A stretch of DNA of 64,000 bases, from NCBI RefSeq assembly GCF_004152845.1, contig NZ_SEON01000004.1, positions 372,001 to 436,000 of the forward strand, read 5' to 3'. A program made the translations under genes and the position numbers. The notes beneath the pieces were generated by a model, which saw nothing but the letters and a program-made list of their open reading frames with translations, was not told where the DNA came from and ran no database searches. This document shows, piece after piece, positions 17,387-27,420 of the stretch (position 1 is the first letter of the stretch; every line of letters begins with the position of its first letter). The stretch is from Sphingobium fuliginis (GTDB lineage: Bacteria > Pseudomonadota > Alphaproteobacteria > Sphingomonadales > Sphingomonadaceae).

Positions 17387-18331
17387 ATGGCCGCTGATGC
17401 GCGCAGGGTTCGACGGGTACGGGCCCTTGGATTGAGTGCGGCGCTCCTGATGGCGAGCGGCTCGGGATATGCCCCGGACCTGAAGGCAGCTTGCGTAGCG
17501 CTGCCGAAGCTCTTCGCGGAAAAGTGGATCGACGGCACGCTGCCGCAGGAGCCCTTCACCCAGGTCCAGCAACTCGACGAGGACAGTTTCGTCATCCGCC
17601 AGTCGGTCAAGACCAATTTCGAAGCGCCCTTCCTTTATCTGCTCTTCGGGCGCGACAGGGCTTTGCTGATCGACAGCGGGGCCGAAGGCGGCCGCATCAG
17701 GCCGACAGTCGACCGGCTAGTCGCCCAGTGGCTGGCCGCTCACGGACGCCGTTCGATCCCGCTCGTGGTCGCCCATAGCCACAGCCATGGCGACCATGTT
17801 GCCGGAGACGCCGCCTTCCGTGACCGCCCGGATACGACCGTCGTCGGGCTGAAGCCATCGGACGTGGCCAGCTTTTTCGGCATCTCCCATTGGCCCGAGG
17901 GAGTTGCCAATTTCGACCTGGGCGATCGCGCGCTCAGCGTCATCGCAACACCAGGGCATCAGGCCGCCGCGATCATGATCTACGACCCTCGCCTCAAGAT
18001 CTTGTTGTCGGGCGACACGCTCTATCCCGGCCGCCTTTACGTGCCGGTAAATTTCATGGCCGACAATCGCGCCAGCATCGAACGGCTGGCAGCCTTCGCG
18101 GCGAAGCATCCGATCTGCGCCGTCATGGGAGCTCATATCGAGATGACGTCCGAGCCGGGGCGCGACTATGGGCATGAAGCGTCAACCCATCCAGACGAAC
18201 ATCCCCTCCCCTTGCCGGCGCAAACCATTGGTGAACTCCAGACCAGCCTGCGAGAGCCGCTGGAGACACCCGACCAGCGGCAAGTCCACGATCATTTCAT
18301 CATTGTCCCGGTACCCGCCCGCGCGGAATGA
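17387..18331 (+). CDS. Secreted metallo-beta-lactamase-fold hydrolase
   Basis: This 314-residue protein has an N-terminal hydrophobic export signal ('ALGLSAALLMASGSGYAPDLKA') and the MBL zinc motif HSHSHGDHVAGD (about residues 129-140). Further metal ligands are likely in 'ATPGHQAAAIMIYD', 'LLSGDTLYPG' and 'VMGAHIEMT'. The pattern suits glyoxalase-II-like or lactonase-like hydrolases; the substrate is unknown. The ATG at 17387 is preferred over 17366 because AAAGGGAAAGA precedes it. It follows the TonB receptor by ~95 bp in the same direction, after a hairpin, so co-expression is only possible. The His-rich tail region ('DEHPLPLPAQTIGEL') is not explained. Confidence 0.8.
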   Translation: MAADARRVRRVRALGLSAALLMASGSGYAPDLKAACVALPKLFAEKWIDGTLPQEPFTQVQQLDEDSFVIRQSVKTNFEAPFLYLLFGRDRALLIDSGAEGGRIRPTVDRLVAQWLAAHGRRSIPLVVAHSHSHGDHVAGDAAFRDRPDTTVVGLKPSDVASFFGISHWPEGVANFDLGDRALSVIATPGHQAAAIMIYDPRLKILLSGDTLYPGRLYVPVNFMADNRASIERLAAFAAKHPICAVMGAHIEMTSEPGRDYGHEASTHPDEHPLPLPAQTIGELQTSLREPLETPDQRQVHDHFIIVPVPARAE

Positions 18332-18784
18332 TCCGGCGGTGTCGGATAAGATTGCCTTCAAAATCGGAGCAAAGTCTGTGATTCTGGCGCAAGATCGATA
18401 TGCCTCCAGTTGGAAAGCTTCGCGCGGGCGACCGGACAGACTTTCGTCCTTGCCGCTTTCTTCTTCGCCTGCGCGGCATCGATCATCTGGCTTGCATCGC
18501 GACCCACGCACGCAGTTGATCCCGATGCGGCGCATTGATCGAAAGCTTTCGGTGCATGTCACATGACGATCCAGGAACCTATGTCATGCGCAACATGGAG
18601 GAGCAAATCTCCCGCCCACTGACCGAGAGGCGACCCCTGGCAAATGGCCGTTCCTCCTCCTTTGATGTGATATAATAGTGACAATGCAGCTATTTGTGCG
18701 TCATGTGGGAAATCGCGCTGCCGATGCTTGTTCTATCCCCGAAGGCATGAAGGGATGCCTTCTGCAAGGGATGAGGGGTGTAAC
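18332..18784. other. 453-bp intergenic region
   Basis: No gene or RNA is supported. A TATAAT hexamer at 18671-18676, 109 bp before the next start, may be the -10 element for the downstream TonB receptor; no good -35 was seen. The rest shows no strong repeat or hairpin. Confidence 0.4.
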
Positions 18785-21700
18785 ATGCAGCTTCGTGCTA
18801 TTCTGCTTGGCTCGGCGAGCTGGAGCGCGGCTTTCCTGATCGCAACCGGCGCGGCCTGTGCGCAGACGAATGCGGACGCAGCCTCCCCGGCTGCCGCAAC
18901 GGCGCCGCAGGGCAGCGACACGGCGTCGGACAGAGGAGAGCCGGTCATCATTGTGACAGGTTCCCGCATTGCGCGGCCGACACTGGATTCGCCGATCCCC
19001 GTAACATCGCTGTCGATTGCGGACCTTACCCGGAGCGGCGGCACCGTCATCGGCGATGTGCTGAATGATCTGCCCTCGCTGCGGTCCTCCTACAGTCAGG
19101 CGAACTCCACCCAATATATCGGCACGTCCGGCCTCAACCTGCTCGATTTGCGTGGCCTGGGCGTCACGCGCTCGCTGGTTCTGGTGAACGGCCGTCGCCA
19201 TGTCACCTCGTCCGAAGGCGATTTTCTCGTCGATACGAACACCATTCCCACCGACCTCATCGAGCGCGTCGACATCGTGACCGGCGGCAGTTCGGCCGTC
19301 TATGGCTCCGATGCCATGGCCGGCGTGGTCAATTTCGTGCTGAAGCGCGATTTCGATGGCCTTTCGCTTGACGGCAAGGCCGGTATCTCCAGCTATGGCG
19401 ACCGGGGAACCTATCGGCTGTCGGGCACCTTCGGCCGGAATTTCGCCGACGGACGGGGCAATGTTGCGCTGAGCCTGGAATATAATCGCGCGAATTTGCT
19501 GACCTATACCGACCGGCCCGCCCTGACTGGCGCTTTTTCCGGACGGCGGCAATTCCAACTGGTCGACAATCCGTCTCTGGACAATGACATTCCCGACAGA
19601 AGCTTCCTGACCGGGGTGCACAGCTTCGGTTATGACAATGGCGGCAATTTCATCGCCTATAATGGCGGCAGCCCCCTGTCCTGCGGCACTGGCGCTGCGG
19701 GGGCCTGCCGCGCAAATGGCTTCCCGCGCGTTTTCGGCTTCAACCCCGACGGATCGCTTTACGAATATGCCTATGGCAATGATTTCCGCCCTGCCGGATC
19801 CGGGAATAATCAGAATGGCAACGGCGCGACGCTGAACGATCGCGGCACGCTCAATCCCTCGCTCAAGCGCTTCGTGGCGAATTTCCTTGCCCATTATGAC
19901 GTGTCGGATGCATTTCGCCCCTTTATCGAGGCCAAGTTCGTCCGGGTGAAGAGCTTTAACCAGGGCAGCCCGACATTCGGACAAGGCGGGGAACAAGGCA
20001 CGGTCGCGTCGGAGGATGAGGACGGCAATCCGATCCGCGTGGCGGCGACGCCCGACACCTATCTGGGATCGGGCGTTCCGATCTTCTTCGACAATGCCTA
20101 TTTGCAGCCGGGCGCGGCAGCCACCATTCGCTCGCTGCTGCCGGCGGGCGCGGAATTCTTCCGGCTCAACCGCAATAATAACGATCTTGGCACCCGCGAC
20201 GAATATGACCGCCGCGACACCTATCGCATCGTCGTGGGCGCCGAAGGAACGTTCAACGACGACTGGCGCTATGATTTTTCCGTCAACTACGGGAAGTTCA
20301 AGAGCCGCTCCCTGTTCTTCAACAACCGTATCGAATCCCGCTTTCAGAATGCGGCCGACGCCGTTTTCAACGCTGCGGGCAATATCGTCTGCCGCATCAA
20401 TCAGGTGACCGTCACAGACCCGGCCTGCGCACCGCTCAACCTCTTCGGGGACGGTGCGCCCAGCCAGGCGGCGCTCGATTATATCAACACCACATCCCAT
20501 CGCCGGGGTAGCGCCAGTCAATTCGACATCAACGCCAATCTGGTGGGCGACAGCTCGCAATGGTTCGAGCTGCCGGGCGGTCCCGTCGCCTTTGCGATTG
20601 GCGCCGAATATCGTCGGGAAAAGGCGTTTTACGCCTATGACGATACGGTGAAGAGCGGCGATACTTTCCTGAACGCCATTCCCGACTTCAATCCGCCATC
20701 CTTCGCCGTGAAGGAAGCCTATGGCGAACTGGACGTTCCCCTTCTGAAGGACATGCCGTTCGCGCGGGAACTCAGCGTCAATGGCGCGGTTCGCGTCGCG
20801 GACTATAAGGGCGCAACCGGCACCGTCTGGGCCTATAATGGCGGTGCGATCTACGCGCCGGTTTCCGACATCAAGTTCCGGGTCAATTACTCCCGGTCGG
20901 TGCGGGCTCCGACACTGAGCGACCTTTATTCCTCGCCGTCACAGAATTTCGATCTTCTGGACGATCCCTGCGACGTCAATTTCATCGACAAGGGCAAGTC
21001 GACCCGCGCGGCCAATTGCGCCGCCGCCGGCGTTCCCGCGGGCTTCGTCAACAGCGTGGCGCGGGCCGGAAGCACGGAGTTTCTGTCGGGCGGAAATCCC
21101 AATCTGACCGCCGAAAAGTCGCGCAGCTGGACCTATGGGTTCATCCTGCAACCGCGCATGATCCCGGACCTGTCGATCACGGTCGACTATTACGACATCA
21201 AGATCAGCAAGGTCATCAGTGCCGTGGATGCGCAGACCATTCTCGACGCCTGCTATGATGGAGCAAATCTGAACAACCAGTTCTGTCAGCTCATCTATCC
21301 CCGTCAGGCCAATGGACTGTTCGCCAGACCGGCCCTGTTGCAGAGCACGGTGAACTTCGCCGCCCTGGTGGCGAAAGGCATCGACATGGATGTCGCCTAT
21401 AATCATCGTTTCGACCCCGACAACAGGATCGCGGTCCGGGTCGTCGGCACCTGGGTGCGGACCCGCACGGACTATCCCTATCTCGACAATCCCAGCCAGC
21501 CCGAACGGGTGAAGGGAGAGCTGGGCGATCCGATCTGGAACGTCAATGCGTCCATCGACTATACGCACCGCAACCTCACCCTGGGGTATCAAATCCGCTA
21601 TATCGGCCGCCAATCGATCACGGATTGGGAGGCTCAGCACGACACTTATGGTGTGCCTGCGCTCGATCCCAACTATGCCGACACCGTCTATTATCCGCGC

Positions 21701-21889
21701 GTTTTCTACCATTCGATCCGTGCGTCGCTGGACGTCGACAAGCGGTTCACCCTTTATGGCGGGGTCGACAATCTCACCAACCGTAAACCGCCCTACGGAT
21801 TGTTCGGCAATGGCAGCAATGGTGATGGCGACGCCATTTACGACAATATCGGCCGCTTCATGTATATGGGCGTGTCTGTCAAACTTTGA
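18785..21889 (+). CDS. TonB-dependent receptor, large Oar-free type
   Basis: The 1034-residue outer-membrane receptor has a signal peptide (MQLRAILLGSASWSAAFLIA), a plug beginning 'EPVIIVTGSRIARPTLDSPI' and 'LDLRGLGVTRSLVLVNGRRH', and a long barrel. The ATG at 18785 has GAGGGG 6 bases upstream; a longer start at 18728 would precede the signal peptide. It ends 'YMGVSVKL', not with the usual aromatic residue. Receptors of this length in sphingomonads import large or complexed nutrients, but nothing nearby fixes the ligand. It is not adjacent to a regulator or anti-sigma factor, and appears to be a single-gene unit. Confidence 0.88.
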   Translation: MQLRAILLGSASWSAAFLIATGAACAQTNADAASPAAATAPQGSDTASDRGEPVIIVTGSRIARPTLDSPIPVTSLSIADLTRSGGTVIGDVLNDLPSLRSSYSQANSTQYIGTSGLNLLDLRGLGVTRSLVLVNGRRHVTSSEGDFLVDTNTIPTDLIERVDIVTGGSSAVYGSDAMAGVVNFVLKRDFDGLSLDGKAGISSYGDRGTYRLSGTFGRNFADGRGNVALSLEYNRANLLTYTDRPALTGAFSGRRQFQLVDNPSLDNDIPDRSFLTGVHSFGYDNGGNFIAYNGGSPLSCGTGAAGACRANGFPRVFGFNPDGSLYEYAYGNDFRPAGSGNNQNGNGATLNDRGTLNPSLKRFVANFLAHYDVSDAFRPFIEAKFVRVKSFNQGSPTFGQGGEQGTVASEDEDGNPIRVAATPDTYLGSGVPIFFDNAYLQPGAAATIRSLLPAGAEFFRLNRNNNDLGTRDEYDRRDTYRIVVGAEGTFNDDWRYDFSVNYGKFKSRSLFFNNRIESRFQNAADAVFNAAGNIVCRINQVTVTDPACAPLNLFGDGAPSQAALDYINTTSHRRGSASQFDINANLVGDSSQWFELPGGPVAFAIGAEYRREKAFYAYDDTVKSGDTFLNAIPDFNPPSFAVKEAYGELDVPLLKDMPFARELSVNGAVRVADYKGATGTVWAYNGGAIYAPVSDIKFRVNYSRSVRAPTLSDLYSSPSQNFDLLDDPCDVNFIDKGKSTRAANCAAAGVPAGFVNSVARAGSTEFLSGGNPNLTAEKSRSWTYGFILQPRMIPDLSITVDYYDIKISKVISAVDAQTILDACYDGANLNNQFCQLIYPRQANGLFARPALLQSTVNFAALVAKGIDMDVAYNHRFDPDNRIAVRVVGTWVRTRTDYPYLDNPSQPERVKGELGDPIWNVNASIDYTHRNLTLGYQIRYIGRQSITDWEAQHDTYGVPALDPNYADTVYYPRVFYHSIRASLDVDKRFTLYGGVDNLTNRKPPYGLFGNGSNGDGDAIYDNIGRFMYMGVSVKL

Positions 21890-21907
21890 TTTGCAAAGCG
21901 GGGATGG

Positions 21908-21937
21908 GAAAGGGCGGGCGGGTTTGCGTGCCCTTTC
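21908..21937. terminator. Weak hairpin between convergent genes
   Basis: GAAAGGGC and GCCCTTTC form an 8-bp stem with a 14-base loop, between the TonB receptor (+) and the heme-barrel protein gene (-). Position fits a bidirectional terminator; stability is modest. Confidence 0.4.
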
Positions 21938-22054
21938 TCAACAACATGTGACTTACCGATACAGGTCGAAAATGACGTTTGGGCAGCTTAACCCTCGGTA
22001 ATGACTCAAGCGTCGAATTCCGGTTTTCGAAAGCGGACAGGGATGCCCGCCATA

Positions 22055-22711
22055 TCAGTTCGACCTCGCCCGTCGGTCCAGAATCTGCTTGAGAGGATTG
22101 GGTTTGCCCGGCGCCACACGCCGAAGGGTATTCGTATCGTGATGGTCGAACGGGTCGGGCCTGCCGTGGACGGCAAGAGTGGTGTGAATATCATAGCTCC
22201 AGCTATCGTCGCCGTCGAAGCGGATGTCGATCCGGTATGCATCCGTTCGAAAACCATATTCCAGGAAAGCGGTCGAGCATATCCCATATTGCGTCTGACC
22301 GCGTGCCGCGACCAGCGACAAATTGTCGTCGCCGACCTTGGCGTGGCCCGCGGCCAGCGCCACCTGCCCACGTGGAATAGCCAATGTCTGCAGGATCAGC
22401 CCGGTCGCCGGTTCCCATAGCCAGTAACCGACCTGATCGTGGAAGGTGATGTCCTCTTCCTCGGTCGTGATATGGGTGTGATAGCGCAGGCCGTAGAAAA
22501 GCTGCGGCCCGTTGGTTTGAGGATCGATGGCATCGAACGAAACGCGCTCAACGAACACGCGCCGCTCGGGAGCGTCTGCCTTGGGATTGATATCAACACC
22601 CTTATGGGCCTCCCAGCGACCGGCCAGCCTCGCCAGCGGTCCCAGATTGGCGAGCGTGTCGGGGTCGACACCCGTTGGCTCGGTAAAAATATCCTGAGGA
22701 AACGGATTCAT
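22055..22711 (-). CDS. FABP-like / heme-binding beta-barrel protein
   Basis: The 218-residue protein has the pattern of the DUF1794/nitrobindin-like family: 'LARLAGRWEAHKGVDINP', 'GPQLFYGLRYHTHI', 'TFHDQVGYWLWEPATGLILQ' and 'LAIPRGQVALAAGHA'. The fold is a lipocalin-like barrel that can bind heme or hydrophobic ligands; which applies here is not shown. There is no signal peptide, so it is cytoplasmic. I used the ATG at 22711 because AGGGAAAGG precedes it; a start further upstream would add ~20 residues without family character. It stands alone, convergent with the TonB receptor. Confidence 0.7.
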   Translation of the reverse strand: MNPFPQDIFTEPTGVDPDTLANLGPLARLAGRWEAHKGVDINPKADAPERRVFVERVSFDAIDPQTNGPQLFYGLRYHTHITTEEEDITFHDQVGYWLWEPATGLILQTLAIPRGQVALAAGHAKVGDDNLSLVAARGQTQYGICSTAFLEYGFRTDAYRIDIRFDGDDSWSYDIHTTLAVHGRPDPFDHHDTNTLRRVAPGKPNPLKQILDRRARSN

Positions 22712-22987
22712 GGCCTTTCCCTGCGAAACGAGTGGAACCCGCAACATAGAACCTGATCCTGGTCGACCCAAGGACTCAATTCCTTGCCTGGCTCATAGGC
22801 TTAGGGCAAAAAATATGCCGCTGATCGCGTGCGTGAACGTGGACAGCGCGGGAAGGAATATCGGTGCGCCCGTTGCACGCATTGCCGGGATGGGAGAAGA
22901 GGCGGGCGATACGGACGGAAACCCTCGTCACGATTCGCGGCATGATCCAGTGCTGGGTTCGTCCCTGAACCGCTTGAGGAAAGAGAT

Positions 22988-24169
22988 ATGAGCAAGGACA
23001 TCATCATCGCTGGCTATGCCCGGACGCCCATGGGCGGCTTTCAGGGCGCACTTTCCAGCGTTTCGGCACCGGAACTGGGCGCCGTTGCGGTGAAGGCGGC
23101 GGTCGAGCGCTCCGGCGCCGCGCCGGAGGCCATCGACCGCATCTATATGGGCTGCGTCCTGCCCGCCGCCCTCGGCCAGGCGCCCGCGCGGCAGGCGGCG
23201 CTTGGCGCGGGCCTGCCCCAGTCGGTGGAGGCGACGACGGTCAACAAGATGTGCGGTTCGGGCATGCAGGCGGCAATCATGGCGGCCGAAGCGCTGAGCG
23301 CCGGGGCCGTGGACATCGTCGTCGCCGGCGGCATGGAGAGCATGACCAATGCGCCCTATGCCCTGCCCAAGCACCGTTCCGGCGCGCGCATCGGCCACGA
23401 CCGGGTCATCGACACGATGATGATGGACGGGCTGGAGGACGCCTATGATCGCGGCAAGCCCATGGGAGCCTTTGCCGAGGACACGGCCCGCGATTATCAG
23501 TTCACCCGCGCGGAAATGGATGCCTATGCGGTCGAAAGCCTCGCCCGCGCCAATGCGGCGATCGACAGCGGCGCCTTCGCTGCGGAGGTGGTGCCTGTCA
23601 CCGTCAGGACGCGCGGCGGCGAGGTCCAGGTCGACAAGGACGAACAGCCCGGCAATGCGAAGCCGGAGAAGATACCCTCGCTGAAGCCCGCCTTCGCCAA
23701 AGACGGTGCGATCACGGCGGCGTCCTCCGCCTCCATTTCGGACGGCGCAGCCGCGCTGGTGCTGACCCGTGCGGATGTCGCTGAGAAGCTTGGCCTTGCC
23801 AGGGAGGCGCGCATCGTCGCCACCGCATCCCATGCCCATGCTCCCGCGCTGTTCACGACTGCCCCGGTCTTCGCAATCCGCAAGGTGCTGGAGAAGGCGG
23901 GCTGGTCCGCCGGGGACGTCGATCTCTACGAAGTGAACGAGGCGTTTGCCGCCGTCGCCATGATCGCGATGCGCGACCTCGACATTCCGCATGACAGGAT
24001 CAACGTCAATGGCGGTGCTACCGCATTGGGTCATCCCATCGGCGCCAGCGGCGCGCGCATCATCGCCACGCTGGTGGCGGCATTGAAGGCCCGCGGCCTC
24101 AAAAAAGGCGTCGCGGCGCTCTGCATCGGCGGCGGCGAAGCGACCGCCGTGGCTCTCGAAATCCTCTAA
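22988..24169 (+). CDS. Acetyl-CoA acetyltransferase (thiolase II type)
   Basis: This 393-residue thiolase condenses two acetyl-CoA to acetoacetyl-CoA or cleaves the reverse, serving PHB synthesis, ketone-body or fatty-acid metabolism. The catalytic set is complete: Cys89 in NKMCGSG, His349 in ALGHPIGASG and Cys379 in AALCIGGGEA, matching the numbering of well-studied biosynthetic thiolases within one residue. A GGAAAGAG ribosome-binding site precedes the ATG. It is a single-gene unit with a hairpin terminator downstream; no reductase or CoA-transferase gene accompanies it, so the pathway cannot be fixed. Confidence 0.93.
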   Translation: MSKDIIIAGYARTPMGGFQGALSSVSAPELGAVAVKAAVERSGAAPEAIDRIYMGCVLPAALGQAPARQAALGAGLPQSVEATTVNKMCGSGMQAAIMAAEALSAGAVDIVVAGGMESMTNAPYALPKHRSGARIGHDRVIDTMMMDGLEDAYDRGKPMGAFAEDTARDYQFTRAEMDAYAVESLARANAAIDSGAFAAEVVPVTVRTRGGEVQVDKDEQPGNAKPEKIPSLKPAFAKDGAITAASSASISDGAAALVLTRADVAEKLGLAREARIVATASHAHAPALFTTAPVFAIRKVLEKAGWSAGDVDLYEVNEAFAAVAMIAMRDLDIPHDRINVNGGATALGHPIGASGARIIATLVAALKARGLKKGVAALCIGGGEATAVALEIL

Positions 24170-24195
24170 GACGGATAGAGATAACAATTTGGACC

Positions 24196-24219
24196 GGCGC
24201 CGTCCTTCCGGATGGCGCC
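24196..24219 (+). terminator. Intrinsic terminator after thiolase gene
   Basis: GGCGCCGTCC and GGATGGCGCC form a 10-bp stem (one G-T pair) with the loop TTCC, followed shortly by TCCTTTAAT. It begins 27 bp after the thiolase stop. Confidence 0.7.
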
Positions 24220-24341
24220 ATCCTTTAATCCATGTCTCTCAGATTATGGATTATAGCGCGGCGCGGCTCATCGCGATGGAACGTCCTGCACGCGGCTGAA
24301 GTTTTCCCTTCAGTCGATGACCGGAGCCATGGAGCCAGCCG

Positions 24342-24959
24342 ATGCTCGAACATATTCCCGCCTGGATGGGCAGGATCTTCACCAATGTCCGCGCCGGCCA
24401 TGAAAGGCTGGCCATCGTCAGGGCCGGGCTGCAGGGAACGGCGCCCATGATCCCCCTGTCCAGCCCGGCTTTCGCTGCCGGCGGCCGGCTGCCGATCCGC
24501 TTCACGGCGGATGGCGAAGGGGTATCCCCGCCGCTTGTCTGGGGTGAGGTGCCGGCAGGCACGGCCAGCATCGCGCTGATCGTCGAGGACCCCGACGCGC
24601 CCACACCCAATCCGCTGGTCCATGGTCTGCTCTGGGACCTGCCCGGCGATCTCCGCCAGGTGGACGAGGGGGAGATTGCGGAGGGCAAGGAGGCCACCGT
24701 CGGTTCCGTTGGCCGAAACAGCTATCTTGCCCAGGCCTGGCTTCCGCCGGACCCGCCGACGGGCCATGGCGAGCATGATTATATTTTCCAGCTCTTCGCC
24801 CTGGCGCAGGCCATTGATCTGGGGCCGGGGCCCGGCCGGTCCGACATCGTCAAGGCGATGGACGGCCAAGTGCTGGGGGTGGGCGTGCTGGTCGGCACCT
24901 ATTCCCGCGGCGATCCGGCGCCCGTCGGACATGTCGGCCCCGGCCTGGCGCGCGGTTAG
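24342..24959 (+). CDS. YbhB/YbcL family (PEBP / Raf-kinase-inhibitor-like) protein
   Basis: This 205-residue protein has the PEBP signature in 'IALIVEDPDAPTPNPLVHGL' and the ligand-pocket segment 'RNSYLAQAWLPPDPPTGHGEHDYIFQLFAL'. Bacterial members bind small anionic ligands; the biological role is unknown. It carries an N-terminal extension of ~35 residues ('MLEHIPAWMGRIFTNVRAGHERL') before the domain, as in a subgroup of proteobacterial homologues. No signal peptide is present. It precedes the YdeP gene by 183 bp on the same strand; a link is not shown. Confidence 0.85.
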   Translation: MLEHIPAWMGRIFTNVRAGHERLAIVRAGLQGTAPMIPLSSPAFAAGGRLPIRFTADGEGVSPPLVWGEVPAGTASIALIVEDPDAPTPNPLVHGLLWDLPGDLRQVDEGEIAEGKEATVGSVGRNSYLAQAWLPPDPPTGHGEHDYIFQLFALAQAIDLGPGPGRSDIVKAMDGQVLGVGVLVGTYSRGDPAPVGHVGPGLARG

Positions 24960-25142
24960 CCCGGGAACAAGGCAGGCGCCTCGTCCGCCTGAACCGGCCG
25001 GCACCGATCCTTGGAACGTCTCCGCCCTCAAACCGTTCGGGACATGAAACAGAAACAAATCAGCCTCGCCCGACCGGCGTCCAACCCAGGTTAGTTCGCG
25101 CTGCGTAATAAACCGATAGAGAAGCGACAGGAGGGTCGTGCC

Positions 25143-27419
25143 ATGGGCGATGAAGACGACACCGTTCATTATGACGGCACGGAAGGCGGCTGGGGCTCGA
25201 TCAAGGGCATGGCCGAGATCGCCTGGCGCGAGAAGCCGACGCCGGCCGTCCTCAACACGCTGCGCCGGCAAAACAAGGTCAAGGGGTTCATGTGCGTGTC
25301 CTGCGCCTGGACAAAGCCCGCCCATCCGCATGCCGCCGAATTTTGCGAGAATGGGGCCAAGGCCACGTTATGGGAACTGACCAGCCGCCGCTGCACGCCC
25401 GAAGTGCTGGCCAGACACAAGGTCGGCGAGCTCAGGACATGGAAGGACCACGACCTTGAGCAGCTTGGGCGGCTCACCCATCCGATGCGCTTCGATCGGG
25501 CGAGCGACCGCTATGTGCCCTGCTCCTGGGAAGAGGCGTTCGAGGCGATCGGCAGGGAACTCAAGGCCATCGATCCCCGCGCCGCCGTCTTCTATTCATC
25601 GGGGCGGGCCAGCCTAGAAACAAGCTATCTCTATGCCCTGTTCGCCCGGGCCTATGGTCACAACAACCTGCCGGACAGTTCCAATATGTGCCATGAGACG
25701 ACGTCCGTCGCGCTCAAGAAGCTCATCGGCTCCCCGGTCGGCACCTGCGTGCTGGCCGATTTCGACCTGTGCGACGCGATCTTCTTCTTCGGGCAGAATA
25801 CGGGCTCCAACAGCCCCCGGCTGCTGCATCCGCTGCAGGAGGCGGTGAAACGCGGGGTGAAGATCGTGACCTTCAACCCGATCCGCGAAAAGGGTCTGGA
25901 AGTCTTCAAAAATCCCCAGAGCCCGACCGAAATGCTGACGCCCAAGGCGACGCAGATCTCGACGCTCTATCTGCAGGTCAAGGCCGGCGGGGACATTGCC
26001 GCCATCACCGGACTGATCAAGCATGTCCTTGCCGAGGAAGAAAGGAAGTGGCGCGAGGAACAGCGCCACGTCCTCGACATCGACTTCATCGAGCAGCACT
26101 GCACCGGATTCGAAGCGCTCAAGGCCCATGTCGAGGCGACAGGCTGGGAGGAGATCGAGCGCGAGAGCGGCCTTGCCCGCGCCGACCTCCGGCAGGCGGC
26201 GCAGATCTACATCGACGCTCCCCGCTCCATCGCCATGTACGGCATGGGCCTGACCCAGCATGTCCATGGCTTCGAAAATCTTGCGGCGCTCACCAATCTC
26301 TGGCTGCTCAAGGGCAATATCGGCCGCGACGGCACCGGCATATCCCCGGTCCGCGGCCATTCGAACGTGCAGGGCCAGCGGACGGTCGGCATTTCTGAAA
26401 AGCCGGAACTGGTGCCGCTGGACAGGATCGCCCGGCAATATGGCTTCGACCCGCCGCGGGAAGAGGGCATGAACACGGTGAAGGCGTGTGAGAAGATCCT
26501 GTCGGGAGAGGTGAAGGCCTTTATCGGCCTGGGCGGCAATTTCGTCCGCGCCATCCCGGAACGCGAGAAGATGGAGGCGGCCTGGCAGCGCCTGCGCCTG
26601 ACGGTCCAGATCGCGACCAAGCTCAACCGCAGTCACCTCATAAACGGCGAAATCGCCTATCTTCTGCCGTGCCTTGGACGGTCCGAGGAAGACATGCAGG
26701 CATCCGGCCCGCAGGCGGTGACGATGGAGGATTCTCTCTCCTGCATCCACGGCTCGCTGGGCAAGAACAAGCCCGCCTCCGACCATCTGAAGTCGGAAGT
26801 GGCGATCGTGGCCGGAATGGCGAAGGCGACGCTTCCCCCCAATCCAAAGCTGGAATGGGACGCATGGACGGCGGATTATGCCAGGATCAGGGACAGGATC
26901 GAGGAAAGCTACCCGGACCAGTTCCACGACTTCAATGACAGGGTGTTCACGCCCGGCGGCTTCTACCGCGGCAATTCGGCGCGGGAGCGGATCTGGAAGA
27001 CCGAGAGCGGAAAGGCGCAGTTCACCGTTCCCAAGACGATGAGTTCGGTCGGCTTCGAACCGGCGGTGGGCCGTTACAGGCTGGTGACCTTGCGGTCGAA
27101 CGACCAGTTCAACACGACGATCTACGGCTATTCCGACCGGCTGCGCGGCATCGAAGGAACGCGCGACGTCGTGCTGATGAACCCTGAGGATATGGGAGCC
27201 GCCGGCCTTCGGGAGGGCCAGGTCGTCAGCCTGGCGAGCGATGCCGGGGACGGCGTTCATCGTCAGGTCGACGGTCTGGCGGTCACGCCCTTCCTGCTGC
27301 CGCGCGGCTGCCTGGGCGCATATTATCCGGAAATGAATCCCCTGGTTCCGCTCTGGTACCACGACGAACAGTCGAAGACACCTGCGGCCAAGGGCGTTCC
27401 CGTCCGCATCGTCATCTGA
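25143..27419 (+). CDS. FdhF/YdeP-family molybdopterin oxidoreductase
   Basis: This 758-residue protein is a formate-dehydrogenase-alpha-like enzyme of the YdeP family. It opens with 'VKGFMCVSCAWTKPAHPHAAEFCENG', the family's N-terminal Cys cluster, then the molybdopterin domains ('FFFGQNTGSNSPRLLHPL', 'VKIVTFNPIREKGLEVFKNP', 'IAMYGMGLTQHVHGFEN', 'VALLKGNIGRDGTG'-like segment) and a C-terminal MGD-binding barrel ('VTLRSNDQFNTTIYGYSDRLRG'). There is no Tat signal, so it is cytoplasmic. In E. coli ydeP is linked to acid resistance; its reaction is unknown. The next gene starts 1 base after its stop, joining it to a caa3-type oxidase operon, which is unusual. Confidence 0.88.
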   Translation: MGDEDDTVHYDGTEGGWGSIKGMAEIAWREKPTPAVLNTLRRQNKVKGFMCVSCAWTKPAHPHAAEFCENGAKATLWELTSRRCTPEVLARHKVGELRTWKDHDLEQLGRLTHPMRFDRASDRYVPCSWEEAFEAIGRELKAIDPRAAVFYSSGRASLETSYLYALFARAYGHNNLPDSSNMCHETTSVALKKLIGSPVGTCVLADFDLCDAIFFFGQNTGSNSPRLLHPLQEAVKRGVKIVTFNPIREKGLEVFKNPQSPTEMLTPKATQISTLYLQVKAGGDIAAITGLIKHVLAEEERKWREEQRHVLDIDFIEQHCTGFEALKAHVEATGWEEIERESGLARADLRQAAQIYIDAPRSIAMYGMGLTQHVHGFENLAALTNLWLLKGNIGRDGTGISPVRGHSNVQGQRTVGISEKPELVPLDRIARQYGFDPPREEGMNTVKACEKILSGEVKAFIGLGGNFVRAIPEREKMEAAWQRLRLTVQIATKLNRSHLINGEIAYLLPCLGRSEEDMQASGPQAVTMEDSLSCIHGSLGKNKPASDHLKSEVAIVAGMAKATLPPNPKLEWDAWTADYARIRDRIEESYPDQFHDFNDRVFTPGGFYRGNSARERIWKTESGKAQFTVPKTMSSVGFEPAVGRYRLVTLRSNDQFNTTIYGYSDRLRGIEGTRDVVLMNPEDMGAAGLREGQVVSLASDAGDGVHRQVDGLAVTPFLLPRGCLGAYYPEMNPLVPLWYHDEQSKTPAAKGVPVRIVI

Positions 27420-27420
27420 G

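Noticed and set aside
18701-20560. Long minus-strand frame opposite the large TonB receptor
   Set aside because: Antisense of a well-supported receptor gene; sequence shows no domain pattern.
22803-22987. Plus-strand frame before the thiolase gene
   Set aside because: No start with ribosome site and no protein-like pattern; probably the thiolase promoter region.
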